A model generated the notes under the pieces. The model had not been told where the DNA came from and did no database searches. It was given only the letters and a program-made list of their open reading frames with translations. 64,000 bases of DNA from CAXBBB01 sp963815505 (GTDB lineage Bacteria; Bacteroidota; Rhodothermia; Rhodothermales; BA12): NCBI GenBank assembly GCA_963815505.1, contig CAWFGU010000005.1, forward strand, positions 1-64,000. Direction: 5' to 3'. The position numbers and the translations under genes were made by a program. Positions within the stretch are counted from its first letter, which is position 1; the number at the start of each line of letters is the position of its first letter. This document shows, piece by piece, positions 9,438 through 17,914 of the stretch.

Positions 9438-10589
9438 GTGAACCGCTCTGACTCGCCCGCCGCGCTGCGCGTGCTTTGCACCGGACCGCCGCCGCGGGAG
9501 GGCTCGGGGATCGCCGCTTTCCACGAGTGCCTAACACGCGAATTGGCCCTCAACGCCGAATTATCGGATACGCCGCTTCGGACATCGTTTCGGAGTGCCG
9601 ACGAACAGGATGCGCTGCACGCGTTCGACCCACGGACTTGGGCGCGCTTTGTGTCACGAGTCATTAGCGGTAAGCACGACGCTATTTTACTGACGCAGTG
9701 GATGCCGCTTACGCTTCCTGCTTATCTGAGCATCGTACTGGCCTCGCGCGCTGCGTCGTTTGTCTCCCGGCGTTCGCCCTCGCCCATTTTTCTGCTCCTC
9801 CACGACGTACGTCCCGATCGTTGGTGGCCCGGTGCGAACGTGCTCATGCGCACGCTCCTCCGTCTGGTCGACGGCGTGACGGTTCTCACGCATGAGGTTC
9901 GGTGCGGCGTGCTCCGCCTCGCTCCCAACCTTGCGATCTCGCTACGCGCGCATCCTGTCTACGACACTTATGGACCATCTGTCTCCACTCTGGAAGCACG
10001 GACGACTCTCGGGTTGCCCACCGACGCTCCTGTCGTGCTCTTCTTTGGTCACATTAAGGCGTACAAAGGGTTGGACCTCTTACTCGACGCATTTTCGGAT
10101 GTCCACGCACGTACCCAAGCGCATCTCGTCGTAGCGGGCGCGGTGCATCCATCGGGACGCATGCAGAATGAGGCATTAATCGCGATGACATCAAGCGTCG
10201 ATTGCGTCACTTACCGGTCTGGCTTGGTTCCTGACTCCGATGTGCCGTCCCTGTTCTGCGCCGCGGATGTGGTCGCGCTGCCCTACCGTCGGCCTGCTTC
10301 GTCCGGCGTGTTGCAAATCGCTGCTTATTACGCTCGTCCAGTCGTCGCACCGCGCTTCGATGCGTTCGAGGAGACGGTTCGCGAGGCAGAGACGGGCATC
10401 TTGTTTGAGGCCGGAGACTCTCAGGATTTGACCAACGCACTCGTTCAGGCGCTCGACTTGCCATCGGATCGCGTGGTGCAGGCGTTCGAGGCGTATCGAT
10501 CTGAGGCGTCATGGTCTGCGTTCGCTGATCAGTGGCTCGCATTTGTTCAGTCGCATATCTCATCCCGTTCGAATCGTCCCGCCACGTGA
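9438..10589 (+). CDS. Glycosyltransferase family 4 (GT-B fold)
   Basis: A 383-residue glycosyltransferase. The GTG at 9438 is preferred because the protein then begins just before LRVLCTGPPPREGSGIAAF, the usual first strand and glycine-rich loop of GT-B enzymes; an in-frame GTG at 9333 would add 35 residues of poor sequence. The C-terminal half has the donor-site domain: VVLFFGHIKAYKGLDLLLDAF, then SDVPSLFCAADVVALPYRRPASSGVLQIA, matching the glycosyl_transf_1 family, although the usual E-x7-E appears altered. Acceptor and donor sugars are unknown. The next gene overlaps its stop by four bases, so the two are translationally coupled. Confidence 0.8.
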   Translation: MNRSDSPAALRVLCTGPPPREGSGIAAFHECLTRELALNAELSDTPLRTSFRSADEQDALHAFDPRTWARFVSRVISGKHDAILLTQWMPLTLPAYLSIVLASRAASFVSRRSPSPIFLLLHDVRPDRWWPGANVLMRTLLRLVDGVTVLTHEVRCGVLRLAPNLAISLRAHPVYDTYGPSVSTLEARTTLGLPTDAPVVLFFGHIKAYKGLDLLLDAFSDVHARTQAHLVVAGAVHPSGRMQNEALIAMTSSVDCVTYRSGLVPDSDVPSLFCAADVVALPYRRPASSGVLQIAAYYARPVVAPRFDAFEETVREAETGILFEAGDSQDLTNALVQALDLPSDRVVQAFEAYRSEASWSAFADQWLAFVQSHISSRSNRPAT

Positions 10590-11512
10590 TTTCACTTTCT
10601 CGCCGCACTGTTTGCGCCGTCGTTGTCACCTACAATCGGGCCGACCTGCTCGATGTGTGCCTACGCGCGCTGGGTAATCAGACGCATACTGTCGACCACA
10701 TCATCGTCGTGGATAACGCGTCGACCGATCACACGTCCGATGTGCTGGACGCCCATCCCAATCTCGACGTAGTACGTTTGCCTTCGAATGCCGGTTCGGC
10801 GGGGGGATTTGCCGCAGGTATCAAGCGCGCTGCGGAAAGAGAGTGGGATCTGGTATGGGTGATGGACGACGATGTCGAACCGGAGCCCCAAGCTTTGACC
10901 TTTTTGATTGAAGCAATGGAGCCGGGCGTCGCTGCGAGCGGTCCGGTGAAAGTCGGATCGGACGGGGAGGTGCAGCCTCTCCATATCGCGCAGTACGATC
11001 TGGCTCGAATGCGCAAGCAGGCCGTTGTTCCGGGTGAAAGAGAGGTTGTTGACGTGTCGTTTTTGTCGTTCGTCGGCTTGCTGATTCGAGGCGATGTCGC
11101 ACGTAGCGAGACACCTCGCTCCGACTTCTTCATCGACGCCGACGACACGGAGTACTGCGTCCGCTTATCTCAGCATGGGCGGTTGGTTGGTGTCGGATCG
11201 AGCCGCGTAATCCATCACAACAAGCAAGCTCAGCACACGCGCCGCGCGCTCGGCCGGACGGTTCTTACCAAAGGCAAGTGGCGTGTCTACTATGCCGTTC
11301 GCAATCCCCTGCTGATCAGCCGCACTCACGCAACGCCGAATCAGTGGCGGGTAAGCGTCGTAGTGGCTGCAGCTCAACTCGCACTGCGCTTTCCCGCCGC
11401 GCTATTCCACCACCGAGGTGACGTACGGCGCTGGCTGCTCGCCGTACGAGGATTCGTCGACGGATTGCGTGGGAGGAGCGGCTTCGTAATCGCGCCTAGT
11501 GACTACGCCTGA
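10586..11512 (+). CDS. Glycosyltransferase family 2 (rhamnosyl/galactofuranosyl-type)
   Basis: A 308-residue GT-A glycosyltransferase. The GTG start at 10586 overlaps the TGA of the preceding gene (GTGA) and puts the first strand CAVVVTYNRADLL near the N-terminus; longer starts run back into the previous gene. Motifs in order are VVDNASTDHT (nucleotide site), VWVMDDDVEPEP (the metal-binding DxD region) and FFIDADDTEYCVRL (catalytic region). This arrangement is seen in GlfT2/RfbF-like enzymes that add galactofuranose or rhamnose. The C-terminal part has hydrophobic stretches that may contact the membrane. It probably builds the same glycan as the upstream GT4. Confidence 0.82.
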   Translation: MISLSRRTVCAVVVTYNRADLLDVCLRALGNQTHTVDHIIVVDNASTDHTSDVLDAHPNLDVVRLPSNAGSAGGFAAGIKRAAEREWDLVWVMDDDVEPEPQALTFLIEAMEPGVAASGPVKVGSDGEVQPLHIAQYDLARMRKQAVVPGEREVVDVSFLSFVGLLIRGDVARSETPRSDFFIDADDTEYCVRLSQHGRLVGVGSSRVIHHNKQAQHTRRALGRTVLTKGKWRVYYAVRNPLLISRTHATPNQWRVSVVVAAAQLALRFPAALFHHRGDVRRWLLAVRGFVDGLRGRSGFVIAPSDYA

Positions 11513-11519
11513 CATTGGA

Positions 11520-14500
11520 TCAGCGGACGATAGCGATGCGTTCCACCTGCGTTTGCCCTAAGGTTCCTTCGGCTCCGCGTAGGAACACCCGGTAGAGGTA
11601 GACGCCTGGCGAGAGGCGGTCCCCGTCGGCATCGGTTCCATCCCACCTTAGCCTATTCCACCCGATGCGCAGCATGCCGCCATCAAGTGCGTCAGGTCCT
11701 CCGCCCGTCAGATCAAACTCGCGCACCACCTGTCCTGTCAGCGTGTAGACGCGCAGCCGCGCCTCCTGAACTTCGGACGCGTCGGCACCCTTGACGCGGA
11801 AGGCGAACGTCGTCGCATTGGTCATTGGGTTGGGATAAGGGAGGACGGACTCGATCTCCAGTTCGGTCTGCACGCGGAAATGCACCTGGTATGGGCTGCG
11901 CGCTGCCTCGTTGCCTGACGTGTCGAAGGCTCGAAGAATCAACGTGTAGGTCGAGTCAGAGCGTGTCAAGTCGGGGGTGTAAACGAGACTTGCGAGCGTG
12001 TCGCCGGGCGTGAAGCGCACGTCGGGGTCTGTGATTGAGATGGCTTTGCCGTTCAGCGAGAGCTGGATCACCGATGCATCCGAGAGCGTGCGGAAGCGAT
12101 TGTCGTCGCGCACCTGGATCTCAATGGTCGGGCGTGCCGACACGAATGGAAACCCTGGGTCCTGCAGGTTGGCGATGGGTGCATCGTCCGGCTTGAACTG
12201 TTCTCCATCGATAGTGATGACGTAACGCGGAGCTGTCGCGTCACCCTGCACGTTGAATGTGAGGGCGTAGTCGGAGAGACCGTCGTCGGGTGAGGAAGCC
12301 TCATCGCGATGTCGTAGCCGAATGCGCAACTGGTTGGTGCCGGCCAAGCCGTTTGTCGGCAATTTGATCTCACGTGTGAGTGCAGTTCCTGCCGGAAGCA
12401 GGCCAAGTGTGTCTGTGAGAACGAGACGTTCGGTGCGGCCGGGTTCGGACAGAAACAGCTCGATCCGCACGTCCAGCGCGTCGCTCAGCGAGAGGTTCTG
12501 GACCGGAACAGAGAAACGTGCTGCTTCGCCCTCTGCGACCTCGGCTTGCGTCGTAGTGACAGCATCGAGTGCAACGCGCGGCATCGGCTCGTACGCGAGA
12601 TGCCACACGTTTAGATTACCTGCGGCGAATGGGGTGCGCGGCGTGATAGGCTCGTAGGTCCGCTCGTCCGTTAAGCGCAACCGCATCCGCAACTGCTGCT
12701 GCACCTGCGCATCGACGGCGGACAGATCGAGGGAATTGCCCAATGGAGCAGACGCCAGCACTGTCGTGCCGTCTGCGGACAGCACTTCAACACTAGCCGT
12801 CACATTTGCCGGAAGAGATCCTTCGGAGCCCGCTTCGAGCCATGCCAGTGCCCCAGTAATGGGCTCGCTCGTAAACGTGGCCGAGCGGCTGCGGAAGGTG
12901 AGTGTCGTATCCCACTTTACTTCGTTAGGCGAGTCAGCGGTGAGCGCTACGACCCGTTCGCGCGTCTGATCGGGATAACCTACGCGCGTTACCATCTGCC
13001 ATAGATGGCTGCTGTACGTCAGCGTGTCAATAGCTACACTCCCCAGCGCCCGAATCGATGCCTTTACATCGTCTCCTATGACTGTGCCATTTGCGTCTAT
13101 GTTGCCAAGGTGTCGGGTGCGACCGAGTATGATGTCGCCCCGGTTGAGTCCACCCGGTATCAACCCGCGAGCGAGACTGTCCAGCCGCGCCGTGGCGAGA
13201 CTTTTATTTGTCATGAATCGTTCTTCCAGGCTTGCGGGCATAGTGAAAGTCGGAAGCGCAGCAGCATACTTGACCTGACCTGTCACTCCATCAATCACCA
13301 CGAACCCCCACCCCAGTGTCAACGTGACGTACGACTGATCGCCGACGGAGATGCTTCCGAGCAAAGATCCGTTGCCACGCTCCGACGCGACTGAGATGAA
13401 GGCCTCATCTGTCTCCAGCAGCACACTGCCGGCTTGCAATGAACTTCCTCCCGTTGTAGTAGTCGGCCTCGACTGAACCCAACCGACACGACCGAGCGTC
13501 GGGTCGAATCGGAACGACTGCTCAATCCACGGGCTGAACGTATCTGTCTCGTCGCGAAATCGCCAGAAGTAGCGTTGTCCCATTCGCAGTTGCTGCGGCT
13601 CGAACTGAGCGATGCGCATCAGGCTGCGAGTTGCCGACTGGAGCAGCGGAGAGGAGAACGCACGCGTCGTGTCCACTTGAAACGCCACTTTCCCGGTATC
13701 GGGCGACGAAGTGGGCCGCGTGACGGTAAGCAAGGGCGTGCGGCCATAGAACACGTTGTCTGAGAGCGTACTCGACGCCAGAGTGCGTGTGGACACGACG
13801 AACGAGAAGGTTGCCGCATTGTCTGACTCCACCTCTTCGGCTACTACACCCTCGTTGTCGACCGATACCTGCACACTGTGCGCGCCTGCTTTTAAGCCAG
13901 TCAGGGAGAGTGAAAACCGAGCACGGCTGCTGTCGGCAAAGGAGGCGATGCGTTTCGTCACGGTACGTGCCAGGCCGTCCGGGGTGAAGTGGCGTACTTC
14001 GACCGAGATAGAGTCAGTGAACACCAGACCCCAGTTGTCCAGCCGCACGTCGAGTGTGAGGACGGAGTCGCTCAGCGAAGGCCGTGTGGGCGATACGCTG
14101 ACGGCTCGTTCTGCCAATACAAGATTGGGACGAGTCGGCAAGCGTAACCGGGTCGCCGGGTCTCCGACGAGTCCGTATTGGAGGAGGTTCTTGGCGTTGC
14201 TTCCTCCGGTCGTAAAGTCTGCGAGTCGTCCTTTAGCCGCACGGAATATGTCGCCCAGTACGCGCATCGTATCCGTCATCACCAAGTCATGTATCTGGTT
14301 ACCCAAATAGCCGCCTGCCTGAATTGTGCTAAGCTCGCCTGATCCCCAGTGAGCAATCGCCCCAGTCTCAGCCCCGGTTACGAATTCCTCTGCCAGCGAA
14401 AGGGTGTGCGTAGAAGCATCCCCGAGCGAGAAAGCCCCCGTACGGCAGCCGAACGAGAGTATGAGTGGCAGTTGCACCGTGTTGACATAAGATGCAGCGG

Positions 14501-16301
14501 GGGCCGTCTCAATCTCCCACGTCTGAGGCGACGAGTGGCCGAAGAATGAAAGCCAGCCGATTCCCTCGTTGATCTGGCGTTCGATCGATTTGAGATACCG
14601 AGCGTCGACTTTTTCCAGATTGCGCTTGACGATCTGCGTCGTGTCGAGTCGCGCCAAACCTTCAGAACTAGTAGTGGCCCAGTCCATAGAGTATCTGGAG
14701 AGCGTCGCCACTTCGCTTGTGGAGTAGCCGCCCGATGCGAACAAGCCGCGCTTCGGCCACCGAGCGGGCGGTGCTGATTCGTATCGCTGCAGCTTGGTCA
14801 GAAATCGATCTCCTTCTGCATTAGAGCGAATAGGAATGCGTCCGATTGCAGCAATCTCCGACCAATCCGTTAGCCCATTGAACTGCATTCCGTACCAACC
14901 ATCGGAAGTCGAGTTACCGAATGATATTACTTCCCATGGCTGGATTGATTTGTTGGGGAATGGCAGCAAGGCATCGCCCCAAAACAAGACGTAGCGTGGC
15001 GGTGTGGTCCAATCCTGCGTCGAGTGGAGAAAGCGACGGATCGCAATCGGACGCTGGCGGCCTCCATCGAATTGATCGAACAGGTCTTGCTGATCGACAA
15101 TGAGTACTCGATGCCCGGTAGTGCGCCTGTAGCTCGCAAATGCTTCGGCCGACGCTCGAAGCGCAGGTCGTGTAATCAGCAGGTAGTCTGCGCCGCCAGT
15201 TGGCTGTGTGATAGGGGGGCGGTTATGAGCCGTGATCGTGCTCGGCGACACGAACCCGCTAGTCGGCGAGATGAAAATCTGCTCACCAGCTTGCACACCG
15301 ATCCGCTCTCCTGCCGACAGCGTCGCAGCTCGGAGCGCGTCTGGGATCAAGACAACCGAAGCGGTCAGAGCTTGCACACTACCCGTCTCCTCGCCAACGG
15401 CTACTCCTGAAAAGCCCGAGGCTACAGATCCTCGATCAAAATTCTGTATCTCTACGTAGTCGAAATACGTGTAATCCGGAGAGGTCACTGGTGCTGCTAG
15501 GCGAAGTCGAACTCGGACCTGCGACGCTCCCGGAAGTGAACCGGCTACTGCGATCAGTTGCGCCTTGTACCCAGACCACGTTACCTCTGCCGACCCCATT
15601 TCTACCCACGCCGAACTTCCAGACCTAGCTGATACCTCGACCGTAGCTCCGTGCTGCGAGCCAGATCCGCCTACGAGACGGACGATCACACGAGAGCTAT
15701 CGCTCAGCGGATGTTGAGGAACGAGCGTGCGCTCTATTGTCTCTCCACCCGAGAGGCGAACGTCGTAGTATCCCTCCCCCTCGGTGTACAATGGGTTGCC
15801 CGAGTTGAACGTGGTGCCGGAAAAATATGCGTTGTCCTTATCGAATCTCTTGACGTTAAGAAGCAACGCGTTTCCGGATAACTCAGAGGAACCGGTCGTG
15901 TAGCGTAGGCCCACCACGTCCTTGATCGAGAGCCAATAGTAAGCGGTGTCCGCGTAGAGAGTACCGACGCCAAGTGGGCGTTCATATTGTTCGTATGCCC
16001 ACGACTCGTCGCCCCCATTGGGCAGCGTCGCAGCGAAGAGAATGTGATCCGCGCCCGACAGAGTCCCCGACGTGTTCTGAATCGAAAGAGGGACGGGAGC
16101 ACCATCACGGTATAGGTGAATATGATCTACAGGCGCGCCTGCAAAAGACGGATTGGCTCGAATCAGATCGTCTCCTGTCAGACGGACCACTCCCGACTTC
16201 GTTACGGCCACTTTGATAGCATCCTGACCCCAGGCTGGAGATGCAGGCATTAGGAGGAGACACAGAAAGATCGAAATAGGCGCGATTATACGTAACATCA
16301 T
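11520..16301 (-). CDS. porU2: Gingipain-fold C25 peptidase, PorU2-like, with T9SS sorting domain
   Basis: A protein of about 1590 residues. The ATG at 16301 begins a signal peptide (MMLRIIAPISIFLCLLLM...AWGQ); the longer reading begins with GTG. Residues roughly 375-730 form a peptidase C25 domain with the catalytic histidine in FFGHSSPQTWEIE and cysteine in LSFGCRTGAFS. Large beta-sandwich modules follow, including CARDB-like repeats (about 740-850 and 1240-1330) and an Ig-like FlgD-type segment. The end is a type IX secretion C-terminal domain: PYPNPMTNATTFAF, LRVYTLTGQVVREFDL, DGDRLSPGVYLYRVFL. In Bacteroidota, PorU is the cell-surface sortase that removes such domains and attaches cargo to lipopolysaccharide; the longer PorU2 group has this architecture. 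It is transcribed towards the glycosyltransferases and away from the IS element. The frame is intact throughout. PorU2 itself versus another secreted C25 protease is not certain. Confidence 0.75.
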   Translation of the reverse strand: MMLRIIAPISIFLCLLLMPASPAWGQDAIKVAVTKSGVVRLTGDDLIRANPSFAGAPVDHIHLYRDGAPVPLSIQNTSGTLSGADHILFAATLPNGGDESWAYEQYERPLGVGTLYADTAYYWLSIKDVVGLRYTTGSSELSGNALLLNVKRFDKDNAYFSGTTFNSGNPLYTEGEGYYDVRLSGGETIERTLVPQHPLSDSSRVIVRLVGGSGSQHGATVEVSARSGSSAWVEMGSAEVTWSGYKAQLIAVAGSLPGASQVRVRLRLAAPVTSPDYTYFDYVEIQNFDRGSVASGFSGVAVGEETGSVQALTASVVLIPDALRAATLSAGERIGVQAGEQIFISPTSGFVSPSTITAHNRPPITQPTGGADYLLITRPALRASAEAFASYRRTTGHRVLIVDQQDLFDQFDGGRQRPIAIRRFLHSTQDWTTPPRYVLFWGDALLPFPNKSIQPWEVISFGNSTSDGWYGMQFNGLTDWSEIAAIGRIPIRSNAEGDRFLTKLQRYESAPPARWPKRGLFASGGYSTSEVATLSRYSMDWATTSSEGLARLDTTQIVKRNLEKVDARYLKSIERQINEGIGWLSFFGHSSPQTWEIETAPAASYVNTVQLPLILSFGCRTGAFSLGDASTHTLSLAEEFVTGAETGAIAHWGSGELSTIQAGGYLGNQIHDLVMTDTMRVLGDIFRAAKGRLADFTTGGSNAKNLLQYGLVGDPATRLRLPTRPNLVLAERAVSVSPTRPSLSDSVLTLDVRLDNWGLVFTDSISVEVRHFTPDGLARTVTKRIASFADSSRARFSLSLTGLKAGAHSVQVSVDNEGVVAEEVESDNAATFSFVVSTRTLASSTLSDNVFYGRTPLLTVTRPTSSPDTGKVAFQVDTTRAFSSPLLQSATRSLMRIAQFEPQQLRMGQRYFWRFRDETDTFSPWIEQSFRFDPTLGRVGWVQSRPTTTTGGSSLQAGSVLLETDEAFISVASERGNGSLLGSISVGDQSYVTLTLGWGFVVIDGVTGQVKYAAALPTFTMPASLEERFMTNKSLATARLDSLARGLIPGGLNRGDIILGRTRHLGNIDANGTVIGDDVKASIRALGSVAIDTLTYSSHLWQMVTRVGYPDQTRERVVALTADSPNEVKWDTTLTFRSRSATFTSEPITGALAWLEAGSEGSLPANVTASVEVLSADGTTVLASAPLGNSLDLSAVDAQVQQQLRMRLRLTDERTYEPITPRTPFAAGNLNVWHLAYEPMPRVALDAVTTTQAEVAEGEAARFSVPVQNLSLSDALDVRIELFLSEPGRTERLVLTDTLGLLPAGTALTREIKLPTNGLAGTNQLRIRLRHRDEASSPDDGLSDYALTFNVQGDATAPRYVITIDGEQFKPDDAPIANLQDPGFPFVSARPTIEIQVRDDNRFRTLSDASVIQLSLNGKAISITDPDVRFTPGDTLASLVYTPDLTRSDSTYTLILRAFDTSGNEAARSPYQVHFRVQTELEIESVLPYPNPMTNATTFAFRVKGADASEVQEARLRVYTLTGQVVREFDLTGGGPDALDGGMLRIGWNRLRWDGTDADGDRLSPGVYLYRVFLRGAEGTLGQTQVERIAIVR

Positions 16302-16490
16302 GATAATATGAGACAACACAACAGGCTAAGCACAAGCTACGGATACCACGCCGTGACGCCAGGGCAAATCAGCCTCCACGAAAGGAAGAGCATGGATGTA
16401 AACCGCCCCAGGTTTGTCCGAGGCTCCACTCTCTGAGAACTAGGAGCAGAGCAACACGATGTTCCCCGGAGGTCGGAGAGCGGGCCGTTC
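16302..16490. other. Intergenic segment between porU2 and the IS element
   Basis: About 190 bases with no convincing gene. It should carry the porU2 promoter on the minus strand. I see no clear repeat, operator or RNA gene in it. Confidence 0.5.
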
Positions 16491-17805
16491 TGACCTGTCC
16501 CGGATAAGCTGGATGGTCGGTCAAAAATACTTTCTCTCAAACCGACCCATCCTATGTCCGACCGACGATCCTTCTCCGCCGAGTACAAACTCGAAGCCGT
16601 CCGCCCACCACCGACGGTGGTGGTGCCGAGCGCTCTGGCAACGTCGCGCAAACCGCGCGTGATCTCGACATCAAGCCCAGCCTGCTCTACCGCTGGCGAC
16701 GCGAGTACCAAAACGATGGGCGCCGCGCCTTCCCCGGTAACGGCTCGCCACGCGACGAAGAGCTTGCCCAGCTTCGACGCCAGTTGAAACAGGCCAAAGA
16801 AGAGGTAGCAATCCTAAAAAAGCCGTCGGTGCGGATCACCGGTGATCCGCGTCAGCTCAGCCTCCCGCTGAGATACCAAGTGATACGGGACCGGGAGGAG
16901 AGACTGACTGTGAGCCGGGCATGCCGAGCGCTCGGCGTCTCCACGTCGGCTTACTACGCATGGCTCGCACGAGAGCCGTCGCTGCGGGAGGCTGAGGATC
17001 GCCGCTTGGCAGTCGAGGTGCGCGCGGTGCATCGCGAGAGCCGCCAGACCTACGGAGCACGGCGCATACATGCTGAGCTTCGCGAGCGCGGCGTCGCATG
17101 CGGTCGTCACCGCGTCGCCCGACTGATGCGCGAGAGCGGCTTGGCTGCGCGCGGGCCGAAGCGCAGAGCGCCCAAAGCCATTCCATGCTCGCCGCTCACT
17201 CCGGTTGCCGAGAACGTGCTCGACCGCGCCTTTGAGCCGGACGCGCCGGACAAAGTTTGGACGGCTGACATCACGTACGTGCCCACGTCTGAGGGCTGGC
17301 TCTACCTCGCCGTCGTGGTCGACCTGTTCTCGCGGCGCGTCGTTGGTTGGGCGGTACGGCCTTCACTGGCGAGCGAACTGGCGACGTCTGCTCTCTCGGC
17401 GGCGCTGCAAGATCGCCGCCCCAGCACCGGGTTGGTGCACCATTCGGACCAGGGGTCGCAGTACACATCTTCGGGCTACCGCTCGCTGCTGCGCAGGAAT
17501 GAAGTTGTCTGCTCGATGAGTCGCCGAGGCAACTGCCGCGACAATGCTCCGCTTGCACCGACCACGGTGCAGAGAGTCTTTTCGGCTCGCTCAAGACCGA
17601 GTGCGTGCGCGGCGAGCGCTTCGCTACGCACGACGAGGCGCGCGGAGTGCTCTTCGACTATCTCACCTTCCACAACAACAAGCGGCGCCACTCGGCGCTA
17701 GCTTACCAGTCGCCCACCGAACACGAGCGGCGGCATCATGCGCGGCAGGCCCTGAGCCTTTCTGCCTAATCTAAACCGACTGTCCGGCAAACCCGGGGTA
17801 GGTCA
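16491..17805 (+). mobile_element. IS3-family insertion sequence (about 1315 bp)
   Basis: Ends are defined by imperfect terminal inverted repeats of about 24 bp: left TGACCTGTCCCGGATAAGCT, right (read inward on the minus strand) TGACCTACCCCGGGTTTGCC. They share TGACCT, CCCGG and further matched positions, and the element begins TG and ends CA, as IS3 members do. Length and the two-part transposase fit the family. Flanking bases (GTTC on the left, GCCG on the right) are not a direct repeat, so no target-site duplication is visible. It lies at the boundary between porU2 and the polysaccharide locus. Confidence 0.8.
16554..17769 (+). pseudogene. IS3-family transposase OrfA/OrfB, frames disrupted
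   Basis: The ATG at 16554 starts OrfA (MSDRRSFSAEYKLEAVR). One base appears lost in a C-run near 16604, after which homology continues in another frame (ARDLDIKPSLLYRWRREYQN, then the leucine-zipper-like QLRRQLKQAKEEVAILKK). An A6G run at 16816-16822 is the usual site of programmed -1 frameshifting, but here OrfB continues in the same frame. OrfB has an HTH/thumb region (CRALGVSTSAYYAWL) and the DDE catalytic core: first Asp in VWTADITYVPT, second Asp in LVHHSDQGSQYTS. Near 17545 about 17 extra bases split DNAP from ESLFGSLKTECVRGERF, which holds the last catalytic Glu, and the remainder to 17769 is out of frame. As it stands the element should be unable to move by itself. Confidence 0.75.
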
Positions 17806-17914
17806 GCCGCGCGCCGCCCTGATGTAAATTCAGGTAAGAGAAGATGCCCAGCGCTATTGGAATGATCACGCGCTTAGTTTCCTGTCCGCCCGCCGATCCT
17901 CACTGCCTCAGCAC

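Noticed and set aside
16816..16822. A6G slippery heptamer as functional programmed frameshift in the IS
   Set aside because: Here the downstream OrfB is already in the same frame as OrfA, and the -1 frame ends after a few codons, so programmed shifting cannot be inferred from this copy.
16484..17812. Target-site duplication around the IS element
   Set aside because: The 3-5 bases on each side (GTTC and GCCG) do not match.
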